This document shows, in pieces, positions 1 through 5,611 of a DNA stretch of 9,204 nt (position 1 is its first letter; each line of letters begins with the position of its first letter). Source of the DNA: Acidimicrobiia bacterium (GTDB lineage Bacteria > Actinomycetota > Acidimicrobiia > IMCC26256 > JAENVU01); contig JAENVU010000393.1 of the NCBI GenBank assembly GCA_016650415.1, positions 1 through 9,204 of the forward strand, in the 5' to 3' direction. Both the position numbers and the translations under genes were made by a program. The notes under the pieces are model-generated. The model ran no database searches. It was given only the letters and a program-made list of their open reading frames with translations, and had not been told where the DNA came from.

Positions 1-825
1 CCACGGCGGGGCAATGCAGACCACGATCTCCGCGCCGTGATGCGCGCCGATGAACGCGTTCGTCCCGGCGAAGGCCAAGGACTTCCCGATGATCTCGACG
101 AGGTCGGATCCGGAGTCGGCCACGATGTCGGCGATGTCGATCGTCCCGGTACACCCGTGGACCGTCAACGCGTCGCGGCCGGGCTCGACGCCTCGTCGTT
201 GCGCGAGCGGTGCCCAGGGCGACTGCTCCTCCCACTCCCCCGCGACGATGCCGGTGACCCGCCCCGGCTGACCGAACACGCTCTTCGACGACACCCCCAC
301 CACCTGCCCACCGACATTGCGCATCAGGAGGCGCAGCGCCCGACCGATTGCGGGTGCCGGTCCCGCCACCCCGCCGAAACAGCCGGCTTCATAGGGAAGG
401 TCGAGCGCGTGCCGGATCGGACCGTTGACGAACACGCCGGGCACCACACAACTCGTCGTCGTGTTGAGCGCGAACAGATTGAAGTCCGGCTCGGCCATGG
501 CCTCGACGGCGGCGCACACCAGCGGCATCGACTCGGCCGGCGCACCGGCCATCACTGCGTTGACCGCCACCTTCTCGACGCTGCACCGGCCGTTGCGGGG
601 CGGGAGATCCGCCAGGTGCTCCTCCGGGAACCGGCCGCTCGCGGCAACGAAGGTGCGCACCCGCTCCTCGGTGGGCGGAATCAGTGGGAGCCCATCGCCC
701 CAACCGGCATCGGTCGCGAGTTTCTGGAACTCGACCGGGTCGTCCTCGATCTCGAGCCGGGCCGAGGTGAGCCACTCGATCGTGCAACCGTCCGGGCCGC
801 AATCCTCACGGTCCGGAGTGGTCAC
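1..825 (-). CDS. Unknown UGSC-associated protein (3' end outside window)
   Basis: The frame is open for 275 codons from a GTG at 825 to the left edge, with no stop. The GTG lies 20 nt inside the 3' end of the selenoprotein gene, and an in-frame stop just upstream rules out a much earlier start. No Shine-Dalgarno is evident, so translational coupling is likely. Visible landmarks are DCGPDGC at residues 8-14, GWGDGLPLIPPT at 41-52, VFVNGPIR at 131-138, IGRALRLL at 160-167, NVGG at 170-173, SPWAPL at 202-207 and Cys at 9, 14, 81, 104, 126, 149, 225 and 270. From memory these motifs mark a widespread family of roughly 350 residues without a known function; I cannot confirm a domain name. There is no signal peptide or membrane segment, so it is probably cytoplasmic. 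Its position after the selenoprotein suggests a partner or co-enzyme of that protein. Reality of the gene is well supported; its function is unknown. Confidence 0.85.
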   Translation of the reverse strand, partial: MTTPDREDCGPDGCTIEWLTSARLEIEDDPVEFQKLATDAGWGDGLPLIPPTEERVRTFVAASGRFPEEHLADLPPRNGRCSVEKVAVNAVMAGAPAESMPLVCAAVEAMAEPDFNLFALNTTTSCVVPGVFVNGPIRHALDLPYEAGCFGGVAGPAPAIGRALRLLMRNVGGQVVGVSSKSVFGQPGRVTGIVAGEWEEQSPWAPLAQRRGVEPGRDALTVHGCTGTIDIADIVADSGSDLVEIIGKSLAFAGTNAFIGAHHGAEIVVCIAPPW

Positions 826-1378
826 GGTCGGTGTCCGCGGTCGCGGTCGTCACGCCGAGCGCCGCGAGCACCCGCGGCCAGTGTTCGTTGGCAATCGCGC
901 GAACCTCGGCCTCCGGTCGCGACTCGAGCGGGTACGGCAGCACGTGCACGCGCAGCCCGGCCCGGCCCGCGTTCGCCGCCATGGTGTGCGCGAGCGATGC
1001 GAACTCCTCCGTCACGACGACGACCGCCGTCGTACCTCGTTGGGCGACCGCGACGGTGTCGTGAACGCTCCACGAGGTGCACGAACCTCAATTCGCGAGA
1101 CCGACCAACGCGAGGTCGACTCGGTCGGCGAAATCCTCGAGCTCGGCGAAGGTTCGCCGGCCGAGCTCACCGACCCGATTCCCTGCCTCCCAGTCGTCGA
1201 CCGTCGCGCCGGCGGCCTCGAACCGGGGCCGCCACTCGTCCAGCACCCAGAGGTAACTGCGCCACGCGGTGTCGTACCGGAGCCCGACCCGTTTGCCGGC
1301 CAACGGGCCCGCGTCGGGACCAGGGTCCTCGTCGACCTGCGGCGGCGATGCCGTCGGATCCAACACCGTGACTCGCAT
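806..1378 (-). CDS. UGSC-family selenoprotein (in-frame UGA = Sec97)
   Basis: This is a 190-residue protein if the TGA at 1088-1090 is read as selenocysteine. The ATG at 1378 follows a strong AGGAG four bases upstream. Residues 1-96 (with GKRVGLRYDTAWRSYLWVLD near 28-47 and DLALVGLAN at 88-96) run into U97-G98-S99-C100, then TSWSVHDTVAVAQRG, TEEFASLAHTMAANAGRAGL and VHVLPYPLESRPEAEVRAIA in the same frame, ending at a true TGA at 806. Both halves look like one Rossmann-like alpha/beta protein, and the motif is the defining one of the UGSC family, known in Sec and Cys (CGSC) forms with no established reaction. Sec-x-x-Cys resembles thioredoxin-type redox motifs, so a thiol/selenol redox or reductive step is a fair inference. 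It follows the P450-ferredoxin pair, 31 nt after the ferredoxin stop, and overlaps the next gene. TGA ends several other genes here (P450, ferredoxin, livG, livM), so general code reassignment is not the explanation. The genome must encode SelA, SelB, SelD and tRNA-Sec, none of which lie in this window. Confidence 0.88.
1059..1075 (-). promoter_or_regulatory. Candidate bacterial SECIS hairpin
   Basis: Twelve bases after the UGA the mRNA can form a 5-bp stem, UCGUG with CACGA, around the 7-nt loop GAGCGUU; a G-U pair can close it further to a 5-nt loop. A short lower helix, GUG (1080-1082) with CAC (1056-1058), could extend it. The loop lies about 18-24 nt after the UGA, a distance compatible with SelB-bound SECIS elements, which sit inside the coding region in bacteria. 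The sequence does not closely match the E. coli fdhF loop, and a competing helix (GAGGU/ACCUC, beginning within the UGA) is possible. Tentative. Confidence 0.45.
1088..1090 (-). other. Selenocysteine codon (UGA, Sec97)
   Basis: The minus strand reads AAT TGA GGT TCG TGC, that is Asn-Sec-Gly-Ser-Cys. The frame is open for 96 codons before it from a well-placed start and for 93 codons after it. The residues that follow it (GSC, then TSW) match the expected UGSC motif. This is direct frame evidence plus family knowledge; incorporation itself is inferred. Confidence 0.86.
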
Positions 1379-1393
1379 GGGTCTCCTCTCCGG

Positions 1394-1409
1394 CCGGGCT
1401 CGCGCCCGG
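1394..1409 (-). other. Intercistronic GNRA-loop hairpin
   Basis: Directly after the ferredoxin stop the mRNA reads CCGGGC-GCGA-GCCCGG, a perfect 6-bp GC stem with a GCGA tetraloop. No U-tract follows; instead the Shine-Dalgarno of the selenoprotein gene comes a few bases later. It is therefore unlikely to be a full terminator and may stabilise or divide the transcript between ferredoxin and selenoprotein. The structure is seen in the sequence; the role is inference. Confidence 0.5.
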
Positions 1410-1607
1410 TCAGCTCTCGATCGTGATCGCCCGTTCGGGGCAGTTCTCCACGCCCGCGCGGGCCTGGTCCGCCAGGTCGCCGGCAACCACGCCCCCGGCG
1501 ACGAGTACCTCGCAGTGTCCGTAGTCGTCCGGGCCGAAGAGGTCCGGCGCGAGTGCGTAGCAGCGCCCGTGACCGGTGCACAGGTCGGCATCGACGCGGA
1601 CCTGCAT
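1410..1607 (-). CDS. P450-partner ferredoxin, 3Fe-4S type
   Basis: This 65-residue ferredoxin passes single electrons to the P450 encoded just upstream. The cluster motif is C10-TGHGR-C16 followed by C56-P57 near the C-terminus (ENCPERAI). The position that carries a fourth Cys in 4Fe-4S ferredoxins is His13, giving the C-x2-H-x2-C...CP pattern known among actinobacterial P450-linked ferredoxins, where that position varies and 3Fe-4S clusters are usual. The segment DLFGPDDYG after the first motif is typical of the family. The ATG at 1607 shares one base with the P450 stop (TGATG) and has GGGAG eight bases upstream, so the two are translationally coupled. No ferredoxin reductase gene is in the window; it must be supplied from elsewhere. 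Confidence 0.93.
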   Translation of the reverse strand: MQVRVDADLCTGHGRCYALAPDLFGPDDYGHCEVLVAGGVVAGDLADQARAGVENCPERAITIES

Positions 1608-2794
1608 CAGGCGGTCTCCCAGACCAGGGGCAGGTACTCGACGCCACGGATCCCCGCCGTGAAGATCGGCGTCTCGCCGGGCTGCACTTCGTACTGAGGG
1701 ACGCGCCGGTGGAGTTCTTCGAGCGCAACCCGCATCTCCACGCGGGCCAAATGCGAACCGAGGCAGCGATGCACACCGGCCCCGAACGCGAGGTGGCGGT
1801 TCCCCGATCGTTCGAAGTCGACGGTCTCCGGGTCGGCGAACTCCGCGCCGTCGGTATTGGCCGAGGCCAAGAGACACGTCACCGACCGACCCGCGGGAAT
1901 GGTCGCCCCCGCAAGCTCGACGGCTTCGGTCGCAACCCGCAGGATGCCCGGCACCGGCGTCTCCCACCGCAGCAGTTCCTCGACGGCGGCGGGGATCAAC
2001 GATGGGTCGGAGCGCAATGCGGCCTGACGGTCCGGATGGGCCGCAAGGTACGCAACTGCGCAGCCCAGCGATGCAGTCACGGTGTCGAGACCGGCCAGGA
2101 GGAACAGGTACGAGATGTCGAGGATGTCCTCGGTCGTCAATCGCTCCCCGTCGATCTCGGCACCGATGAACCCCGTGATCAGATCATCCTGGGGCCGCTC
2201 GCGACGCTCCGAAATCACCTGCTCGAAGTAGGCGTAGATCTCCTGACCTGTGGCCCGAGCCAGCGCGCGCCCTTCCGCGAGGTCGGCCGCCGGCGGTCGG
2301 ATGATCCCGTCCTTGAAGCGGAGGAAGAGATCGAGATCCTCGAGCGGAAGCCCCATCAGGCGCAGGAACACCGTGCACGGCAGCGGGATCGCCACGGCAC
2401 TGTTGAACTCGCACGTTCCCTGATCGATGAAGGTGTCGATCAGCTCGGTCACCAGCGCTCGCACCGCGCCCTCGAGCTTCTCGATCTCCCGCGGCGCGAA
2501 CAACGGATCGAGGAGACGACGGAACTTCACGTGGTCGGGCGGGTCGATCTGCAGCGGAATCAACGGCCGCACATTGCCGATGTCGATCGCGTCCATGTTG
2601 GACGAGAACACCTCGGGATGGCGCAATGCCCACATCACGTCCTCGTGTCGCGTGATGATCGTCATGTCCTCCATGGGGAGGATGCCCATCTCGCGCATCA
2701 TCGGATAGAACTGTTGAGGATTCGCGGCGGTCTCTTGATCAATCGAGAACTGGCCGAACCCGGCCATCTCCTGCGTGCCTTCAGCGTCGCTCAC
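1607..2794 (-). CDS. Cytochrome P450 monooxygenase
   Basis: A 395-residue soluble bacterial P450 of usual class I length, without a membrane anchor. The I-helix oxygen-activation motif is AGLDT at 234-238, the ExxR pair is E273-LL-R276, and the heme-binding loop is FGAGVHRCLG at 337-346 with Cys344 as axial ligand. PPDHVKFRRLL near 85-95 is the usual C-helix region. The start is GTG at 2794 with AGGGGG about eight bases upstream. It hydroxylates or otherwise oxidises an organic substrate using electrons from the ferredoxin that overlaps its stop codon. SDR and MaoC genes upstream make a steroid, terpenoid or other alicyclic/acyl-CoA substrate plausible, but the sequence alone does not give substrate or CYP family. 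Confidence 0.96.
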   Translation of the reverse strand: MSDAEGTQEMAGFGQFSIDQETAANPQQFYPMMREMGILPMEDMTIITRHEDVMWALRHPEVFSSNMDAIDIGNVRPLIPLQIDPPDHVKFRRLLDPLFAPREIEKLEGAVRALVTELIDTFIDQGTCEFNSAVAIPLPCTVFLRLMGLPLEDLDLFLRFKDGIIRPPAADLAEGRALARATGQEIYAYFEQVISERRERPQDDLITGFIGAEIDGERLTTEDILDISYLFLLAGLDTVTASLGCAVAYLAAHPDRQAALRSDPSLIPAAVEELLRWETPVPGILRVATEAVELAGATIPAGRSVTCLLASANTDGAEFADPETVDFERSGNRHLAFGAGVHRCLGSHLARVEMRVALEELHRRVPQYEVQPGETPIFTAGIRGVEYLPLVWETA

Positions 2795-2833
2795 GTTGTT
2801 CCCCCTGGTGGCCCGGCGGGCGGTACGAAGACC

Positions 2834-3463
2834 CTACGGCAGCGCGCGGACACGCGCGGCGAGGTCGAGGGCCCACGCACGAGGATCCGCGAGCGGCCAG
2901 CCCTGATCCGGCAAGTCGAAATACTCGATCGACATTGCGCCGCGATAGTCCAAGGTGCTCAACCGACCGAGGACCGCACCGAAATCGATCACACCGGCCG
3001 GATCGTCGACATGGAGCTGGGTCCGACCCGCGGCGCCCTGACGGAGCTGCACGTGATCGGCAAACTCCAGCATCTCGAGTGGATCACCGCCCCAATCGGC
3101 GACATGGCCCGTGTCGACGAGGAGTCGCAAGCCCGGCACCTCGGCCATCATCGCCCGCGCGGTGTCGGCCGAGTGGACCACCGAGCCCGCCCACGGTTCG
3201 AGCAGCGCACCGGGTGCGGCCCGGAACCAGCGCACGCACTTCTCCCACATACCGTCGATGGCGACGGGTGCCGGTGTCGCGCACCATCCCGGCACCGGCT
3301 TCGGGAACGCAGTCGGACAGCCGACGGGCAGCGCCAGCGTGGCCGCGTCGACGTCGGTCAACACGTCGATGTGATCGAAGCCGTCAGCGCGCGCCGACAC
3401 ACTCCGTTCGACCGCAGTGCGATCGAACCCGTAGACGATGTCGACGACCCCGAGCCGCCGCAT
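2834..3463 (-). CDS. Xylose-isomerase-like TIM-barrel protein
   Basis: A 209-residue protein resembling the sugar phosphate isomerase/epimerase and AP-endonuclease-2 superfamily. Candidate metal ligands lie in the expected strand-end contexts: ALLEPWAG (E89), LLVDTGHVADW (D117, H120), DHVQLRQG (H137) and MSIEYF (E180). It starts at ATG 3463, eight bases after the SDR stop, with only a weak AAGAAG upstream. It is shorter than the 250-300 residues common in the superfamily, but begins with a strand-like VVDIVYGFD and ends after the last expected helix, so it looks compact rather than broken. It probably isomerises, epimerises or cleaves a pathway intermediate with a divalent metal; substrate unknown. 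Confidence 0.78.
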   Translation of the reverse strand: MRRLGVVDIVYGFDRTAVERSVSARADGFDHIDVLTDVDAATLALPVGCPTAFPKPVPGWCATPAPVAIDGMWEKCVRWFRAAPGALLEPWAGSVVHSADTARAMMAEVPGLRLLVDTGHVADWGGDPLEMLEFADHVQLRQGAAGRTQLHVDDPAGVIDFGAVLGRLSTLDYRGAMSIEYFDLPDQGWPLADPRAWALDLAARVRALP

Positions 3464-3471
3464 CCGACGCG

Positions 3472-4368
3472 CTACTTCTTGTGTTCCATCCCGCCGGGCA
3501 TGGACATCCCCACGTGCTGGAGATGCTGACCCAGGATCTTGTCGAAGTTCTCGCCCACCGTCGCGATGTCCATGCCACCGTCCTGGTACATGTACGCGAC
3601 CTGCTTGGGGTGCTGGTAGATCGTGTACGCGAAGTCGGTCCGGCCGAGGATCTGGCCGTTGACGTGGCCCGCCTGGTCCGACGCGATCCAGGTGACGAGT
3701 GGCGCGTTCAGCGCCGGATCGGACTCCGGCGGGGGTGCCGTCCCGGTTCGCTCGAACAGCGCCGAGGTCATCCGGGTCGCGCCGGCCGGCGACATCGCGT
3801 TGACGGTGACGCCGTACTTGCCCAGTTCGATCGACCAGATGAAGGTCATGCCCATGATCGCGGCCTTGGCCGCGCCGTAGTTGGTCTGACCGAAGTTGCC
3901 GCGCAGCCCGGCCTGAGACGTGACGTTGATGATGCGGCCGTAGCCCGCTTCCTTCATGTGTCCGGCCGCGTGCTGGGCCATGTTGAAGGTGCCGTACATG
4001 TGCACCTGCACGACGGCGTCGAAATCTTCGGGAGTCATCTTGAGCAGCGAACGGTCGCGCACGATGCCCGCGTTGTTCACGAGGATGTCGATCTGGCCGA
4101 ACTCGTCGATCGCGGCCTGGATCGTGGCGCCGGCGGCGTCGTAATCGGTCACCGACCCGTAGCTGGCGATCGCACCGACGCCCAGGGCCTTGATGTCGTT
4201 CACCGTCTGCGCGGCCGGGTCTTCGTCGGTGCCCTGACCGTCGAGGCTCACGCCCACGTCGTTGATCACGATGTTGGCACCCTCACGCGCCATCGACAGC
4301 GCGAACTCGCGCCCGATGCCGCGTCCCGAACCGGTGACAACCGCGACTCGACCATCCAAAATTCCCAT
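3472..4368 (-). CDS. SDR, MFE-2-like 3-hydroxyacyl-CoA dehydrogenase type
   Basis: A 298-residue short-chain dehydrogenase/reductase. The cofactor motif TGSGRGIG is at 12-19, NNAG at 98-101, the catalytic Ser in NVTSQAG at 151, and Y164-GAA-K168. The acidic D37 after the second strand (VINDVG), together with the long insertion SLDGQGTDEDPAA, is typical of the dehydrogenase domain of peroxisomal MFE-2/17beta-HSD4-like enzymes, which use NAD+ on (R)-3-hydroxyacyl-CoA. SQAGLRGNFGQTNYGAAK strongly recalls that group. The C-terminal extension past residue 230 is also usual there. ATG 4368 has GGAG seven bases upstream. The neighbouring MaoC hydratase would supply its (R)-3-hydroxyacyl-CoA substrate, so the two probably catalyse consecutive beta-oxidation-like steps. 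Confidence 0.9.
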   Translation of the reverse strand: MGILDGRVAVVTGSGRGIGREFALSMAREGANIVINDVGVSLDGQGTDEDPAAQTVNDIKALGVGAIASYGSVTDYDAAGATIQAAIDEFGQIDILVNNAGIVRDRSLLKMTPEDFDAVVQVHMYGTFNMAQHAAGHMKEAGYGRIINVTSQAGLRGNFGQTNYGAAKAAIMGMTFIWSIELGKYGVTVNAMSPAGATRMTSALFERTGTAPPPESDPALNAPLVTWIASDQAGHVNGQILGRTDFAYTIYQHPKQVAYMYQDGGMDIATVGENFDKILGQHLQHVGMSMPGGMEHKK

Positions 4369-4410
4369 TGCGTGCTCCGCTTCCTTCGATGTTGCGCGAC
4401 TGAACGTTGA

Positions 4411-4818
4411 CTACTCGACGACCGCGGCGGTCGCGGTCCCGGCCAGCTTCTCTTCGCCGTCGGCGTTGCGCGCCGACAACTCCAGATCGACCAAGCCCTC
4501 GGGATGGACGCCGGTGACCACCGCCGTGAAGGTGAGGGTCTCGCCCGGCCAGACCTGCTTGGCGAACCGGACGTTGAACTTCCGCATCGCCTCCGGGCCG
4601 AACCAGTCCTTCACCAGTCGGGCCATGAGTCCGGCCGTCAGCATGCCGTGGCCGAACACCGACGGGTTCCCGACCTGGGTCGCGATCGTGTCGTCGTGGT
4701 GCATCGGGTTGAAGTCACCCGACGCCCCGGCGTACTTGACGAAATGAGTGCGGGAGAGGTTCTCGACGACGAGTGGCTCTGCCGCGTCGCCCACGGAGAT
4801 GTCTGCAAGCTTCGGCAC
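4411..4818 (-). CDS. MaoC-like (R)-specific enoyl-CoA hydratase
   Basis: A 135-residue single hot-dog domain. The hydratase-2 motif is complete: YAGASGDFNPMHHD at 29-42 with catalytic Asp35 and His40; VFGHGMLTAGLMARL at 54-68 is the second family landmark. It should hydrate trans-2-enoyl-CoA to (R)-3-hydroxyacyl-CoA for the SDR encoded next. The GTG at 4818 is preferred over an upstream open stretch because PKLADISVGD is the normal N-terminus and because a -10 element lies 7 nt upstream, giving a leaderless message. An AAGG eight bases upstream could act as a weak Shine-Dalgarno if the RNA starts earlier. It is the first gene of the minus-strand operon, and many such proteins act as homo- or heterodimers. 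Confidence 0.9.
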   Translation of the reverse strand: MPKLADISVGDAAEPLVVENLSRTHFVKYAGASGDFNPMHHDDTIATQVGNPSVFGHGMLTAGLMARLVKDWFGPEAMRKFNVRFAKQVWPGETLTFTAVVTGVHPEGLVDLELSARNADGEEKLAGTATAAVVE

Positions 4819-4825
4819 GGGCGGG

Positions 4826-4831
4826 ACCTTA
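4826..4831 (-). promoter_or_regulatory. -10 element of catabolic operon (leaderless)
   Basis: On the minus strand TAAGGT (TAnnnT consensus) is followed by seven bases and then the GTG of the MaoC gene, the spacing expected for a transcript starting at the start codon. No good -35 is seen at standard distance. The opposite gene has the same geometry, which supports both calls. Confidence 0.55.
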
Positions 4832-4864
4832 CCGGCTTCTCGGGCGTGGCTTTCCGATCGGTTC

Positions 4865-4882
4865 CCTGACGGCCGCGTCAGG
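4865..4882. promoter_or_regulatory. TetR operator candidate, 18-bp palindrome
   Basis: CCTGACG-GCCG-CGTCAGG has perfect 7-bp arms around a 4-bp centre. It lies between the divergent starts and overlaps the CTGACG that would be the -35 of the regulator gene. Size, symmetry and place fit a TetR-family dimer site that represses its own gene and the divergent operon. Binding is inferred. Confidence 0.65.
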
Positions 4883-4896
4883 TCCCCGGATAGCCT
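4866..4896 (+). promoter_or_regulatory. Promoter of TetR gene (leaderless)
   Basis: TAGCCT at 4891-4896 is a TAnnnT -10 ending seven bases before the ATG at 4904. CTGACG at 4866-4871 resembles a -35 with a slightly long 19-bp spacer and is part of the palindrome. No Shine-Dalgarno precedes the ATG, consistent with a leaderless mRNA. Confidence 0.55.
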
Positions 4897-4903
4897 GGAC
4901 CCG

Positions 4904-5536
4904 ATGCCTCCCCGTCGCCCGGCTGCCGACGCCCGCCCGGCCACCCGAGCCCCGCGCACCCGAGGCCAACAGACCCGCGAGCGACTCCTCGTGGCCGGGG
5001 CCACGGTGTTCGCAGACCGCGGTTTCCACGCCGCCCGGGTCGACGACATCGTGAAACTCGCCGCGACCTCCCACGGCACCTTCTACTTGTACTTCGCGAA
5101 CAAGGAGGAGTTGTTCCGGGCGCTGGCCGAACACGTCGCCGGCCAACTCGCGACGCTCGCCGCGGCACTTCCGCCGTTGACGGCCGGTCCGGCCGGCGGC
5201 GCGGCGCTGACCGCCTGGCTCGAAGAGTTTCAGCAGGTCTACGCCGGGGCGGGCCCGGTCATCCAACCGTGGACCGAGACCGAGATCGGCGCCAGCGACG
5301 TCGGCAAACTCGCCACCGTGGTCTGGTCCACCTTCACCGCCGCGTTGGTCGAACGCATTCGCGGGACCGGGATCACCGACCTCGACCCCGCAGTCGCCGC
5401 CCTAGCGCTGGTCGCCATGATCGAACGGGCGAATTACTACGAGATCACCGGGCAGGTCGAGCGCCACTCCTCCGCGGCTCCGATCCTGGCGCGCATCACC
5501 CACGACGCGCTCTTCGGTACCGCCGCCCGCGCCTAG
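4904..5536 (+). CDS. TetR-family transcriptional regulator
   Basis: A 210-residue repressor-type protein. After a basic, Pro/Arg-rich tail, the helix-turn-helix domain covers about residues 22-68: TRERLLVAGATVFADRGF, then ARVDDIVKLAATSHGTFYLYFANKEELF, the classic TetR signature. The rest is a helical ligand-binding and dimerisation domain with EEFQQVYAGAGPVIQPW and IERANYYEITG. The ATG at 4904 is chosen because the HTH begins shortly after it and a -10 hexamer ends 7 nt before it. It is divergent from the catabolic operon, and the palindrome between them makes it the likely local repressor, released by a pathway substrate or acyl-CoA intermediate. The effector cannot be read from the sequence. 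Confidence 0.94.
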   Translation: MPPRRPAADARPATRAPRTRGQQTRERLLVAGATVFADRGFHAARVDDIVKLAATSHGTFYLYFANKEELFRALAEHVAGQLATLAAALPPLTAGPAGGAALTAWLEEFQQVYAGAGPVIQPWTETEIGASDVGKLATVVWSTFTAALVERIRGTGITDLDPAVAALALVAMIERANYYEITGQVERHSSAAPILARITHDALFGTAARA

Positions 5537-5550
5537 CGCATTCCGGCACC

Positions 5551-5596
5551 GTTCGGATCGGGCGAGGCGGCACCCGCCACCCCACCCGATCCGAAT
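5551..5596. terminator. Bidirectional terminator between convergent genes
   Basis: TTCGGATCGGG at 5552-5562 and CCCGATCCGAA at 5585-5595 are perfect 11-bp inverted arms, and a G-U pair can be added outside. The 22-nt loop holds a second small hairpin, GGCGG-CAC-CCGCC. It sits between the TetR stop and the lipoprotein stop and can serve both strands. There is no clear U-tract. Confidence 0.75.
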
Positions 5597-5611
5597 CCCG
5601 CACTCGGCCCG

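Noticed and set aside
806..1015. A separate 69-residue gene after the UGA
   Set aside because: Its Met is internal, it has no ribosome binding site, and its sequence continues the selenoprotein in the same frame.
1088..1090. TGA as a nonsense mutation making a pseudogene
   Set aside because: The stop falls exactly at the Sec position of the UGSC motif and both sides are intact, which a random mutation would not explain.
37..1371. Long plus-strand open frame (444 codons)
   Set aside because: Arg/Pro/Gly-rich translation without motifs; it is antisense to the UGSC gene and its partner, whose minus-strand frames carry recognisable motifs.
2795..2833. Small GCCC/GGGC stem between the isomerase and P450 genes
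   Set aside because: Four base pairs only, expected by chance at this GC content.
1553..3529. Plus-strand open frame of 658 codons
   Set aside because: Antisense to the P450 and isomerase genes; composition is a GC-rich shadow and no domain is visible.
2935..4410. Plus-strand open frame of 491 codons
   Set aside because: Opposite the isomerase and SDR genes, whose catalytic motifs are complete on the minus strand.
4748..4903. Longer N-terminus for the TetR protein
   Set aside because: It would read through the palindrome, promoter and start of the divergent MaoC gene; the residues are not TetR-like and the -10 lies right before ATG 4904.
4819..5079. Longer N-terminus for the MaoC protein
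   Set aside because: It would overlap the TetR HTH coding region on the other strand, and the translation there is low-complexity and unlike MaoC.
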